Origin: a virus
Length of the DNA: 61,104 nucleotides
Reading direction: 5' to 3' (one strand)
IMG/VR virus record: IMGVR_UViG_3300042691_012873
Span: 1-61,104 of that record
Under the pieces are notes generated by a model. It saw only the letters and a list, made by a program, of their open reading frames with translations, was not told the origin of the DNA and ran no database searches. Below, one piece after another: positions 60,534-61,104 of the stretch. A program made the translations under genes and the position numbers. Within the stretch, counting starts at the first letter, position 1, and each line of letters opens with the position of its first letter.

Positions 60534-60728
60534 TTACTTATTTCCTTTGTAATGGGGATGACCGCAGTCACACCCACACTTGCCCGAAAGAAGTTGATAA
60601 GGACATCTATCATGCGCCGCTGGGAACTCCATACACCAACCAGACTTTCTGGTTAGTTGAACATCGGGAGTGGGGACGAACATCCCACCATCCTTGACTA
60701 CCGGGGCTCGCTTACTTCTTGGAGGCAA
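60534..60728 (-). CDS. Hypothetical Cys-rich protein
   Basis: 64 residues from TTG 60728 (MPPRSKRAPVVKDGGMFVPT), or 49 from ATG 60683, which has AAGGATGG. The end CPYQLLSGKCGCDCGHPH is rich in Cys and His. The basic N-terminus reads like a real protein, favouring TTG. Confidence 0.55.
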   Translation of the reverse strand: MPPRSKRAPVVKDGGMFVPTPDVQLTRKSGWCMEFPAAHDRCPYQLLSGKCGCDCGHPHYKGNK

Positions 60729-60843
60729 AATGCTCTACCTTCTTTTCTAGGTCTGTAATCTTTCCATAAAGAAGAATGATTTCTTGATTAGTGTCCTTAA
60801 TGAACTTGCTTAGCCATTCCTCTGTGAGAGAAAAGTCCCGCAT
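60712..60843 (-). CDS. Small coiled-coil protein
   Basis: 43 residues (MRDFSLTEEWLSKFIKDTNQ), helical with ILLYGKITDLEKKVEHF as a short coiled coil. AAAGGAG ribosome site and a consensus promoter. The stop overlaps the TTG gene. Confidence 0.65.
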   Translation of the reverse strand: MRDFSLTEEWLSKFIKDTNQEIILLYGKITDLEKKVEHFASKK

Positions 60844-60872
60844 AGTGCTTCTCCTTTGTTCAACGTGTCTCT

Positions 60873-60914
60873 ATTATACAGGAAGAAGGGGCAGGTTGTC
60901 AAGTCCCTGCCCCT
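60873..60914 (-). promoter_or_regulatory. Terminator hairpin containing the next promoter's -35 box
   Basis: GGGGCAGG-G and CCTGCCCC form a stem (60887-60914) whose loop reads ACTTGACAA on the minus strand. That TTGACA (60897-60902) is the -35 box, 18 bases before TATAAT (60873-60878). Confidence 0.75.
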
Positions 60915-60931
60915 CCTATCCTTTGGTTTAT

Positions 60932-61104
60932 TTAGATTCCACGCTTAGCAAGCATCTGGATACCGGAGAATGTTGCGGTTACCACACCAGCAGACATTAG
61001 TAGTAGTCCTACTAGTGTTAATGGTGATGGGCCTTCATCCTGACTACCCCCGCCACCAGCATTAACCTCTACTGGTAAGGTTGCCTTCTGAGGTATATTG
61101 ACCA
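60932..61104 (-). CDS. C-terminal end of a membrane-anchored protein (partial)
   Basis: The last 57 residues of a gene running off the right edge. Gly-rich linker (NAGGGGSQDEGPSPL), a membrane segment (LVGLLLMSAGVVTATFSGIQ) and a basic tail (KRGI). This resembles the C-terminal anchor of surface proteins, but no LPxTG motif is present. The N-terminal part is outside the window, so the role is unknown. Confidence 0.6.
   Translation of the reverse strand, partial: VNIPQKATLPVEVNAGGGGSQDEGPSPLTLVGLLLMSAGVVTATFSGIQMLAKRGI

Noticed and set aside
1-61104. Lysogeny module (integrase, attachment site, CI-type repressor)
   Set aside because: I found no integrase or classic repressor in the window. 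The operator-like repeats could belong to a regulator outside it.
60932-61104. LPxTG-anchored surface protein
   Set aside because: The C-terminal membrane segment and basic tail fit, but there is no LPxTG or close variant before it.

Overview
The window is part of the genome of a tailed, siphovirus-type bacteriophage. It is truncated at both ends: the tape-measure gene runs off the left edge and a membrane-anchored protein gene runs off the right edge. An actinobacterial host is likely but not proven. The reasons are small zinc-ribbon and Gp88-like families that I associate with actinophages, widespread leaderless starts, and TGTGA-N6-TCACA operators like those of CRP/GlxR-type regulators. 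Base composition is near 50% GC, with GC-richer islands in some tail-fibre genes. No terminase, DNA polymerase, helicase or integrase is visible, so those must lie outside the window.

Left half (1-38.9 kb, almost all minus strand, transcribed right to left). From the promoter end come a remnant structural gene and an HNH endonuclease, a glycoside hydrolase, a holin-like protein, a 1,875-residue collagen-like tail protein with three collar domains, further collagen-like and ADHVH-repeat fibre proteins, a putative cysteine peptidase/endolysin, a Cys-rich fibronectin-like protein, and zinc-ribbon proteins. Next is an adenosylcobalamin-type ribonucleotide reductase, interrupted by an intein and flanked by two HNH endonuclease genes. 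Then come a large LamG-like protein, the portal, a prohead protease with scaffold-like tail, the major capsid protein, five neck/connector genes, the major tail protein, a tail assembly chaperone pair with a -1 frameshift, and the tape measure. Sixteen copies of an extended -10 promoter core (TGGTATAAT on the minus strand) lie in or near gene gaps, so this is many short transcription units rather than one long late operon.

Middle (39.0-54.9 kb, plus strand). About 45 small genes stand in short clusters separated by compact regulatory cassettes. One cassette type is a GC-rich hairpin, a TGTGA-N6-TCACA palindrome, a TGTCCGTTTTGCC-like box and a promoter. A second is a 22-bp element starting TGTCAGACCCC and ending in an extended -10. 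The recognisable products are a HAD/polynucleotide-phosphatase-like enzyme, a Gp88-family protein, a DUF932 protein, an HNH endonuclease, a proteasome/HslV-like hydrolase and many small acidic or zinc-ribbon proteins. A repetitive hairpin-rich region, probably a structured RNA, precedes six tRNA genes (Lys, Ala, Thr, Ile, Asn, Asp).

Right end (55.2-61.1 kb, minus strand). A convergent gap with inverted repeats, a DnaA-box-like site and an AT-rich repeat separates the middle region from another run of small genes. These include a membrane-anchored matrixin-type metalloprotease, a SLOG-family protein, an FmdB-type zinc ribbon and several paralogous small proteins.

Points of interest: the intein carries the signature residues of class 3 inteins and sits directly before the N-terminal redox cysteine of the reductase; many genes begin at the predicted +1 of their own promoter (leaderless); intrinsic terminators contain the -35 box of the next promoter; and there is a hairpin-array RNA candidate of unknown function.
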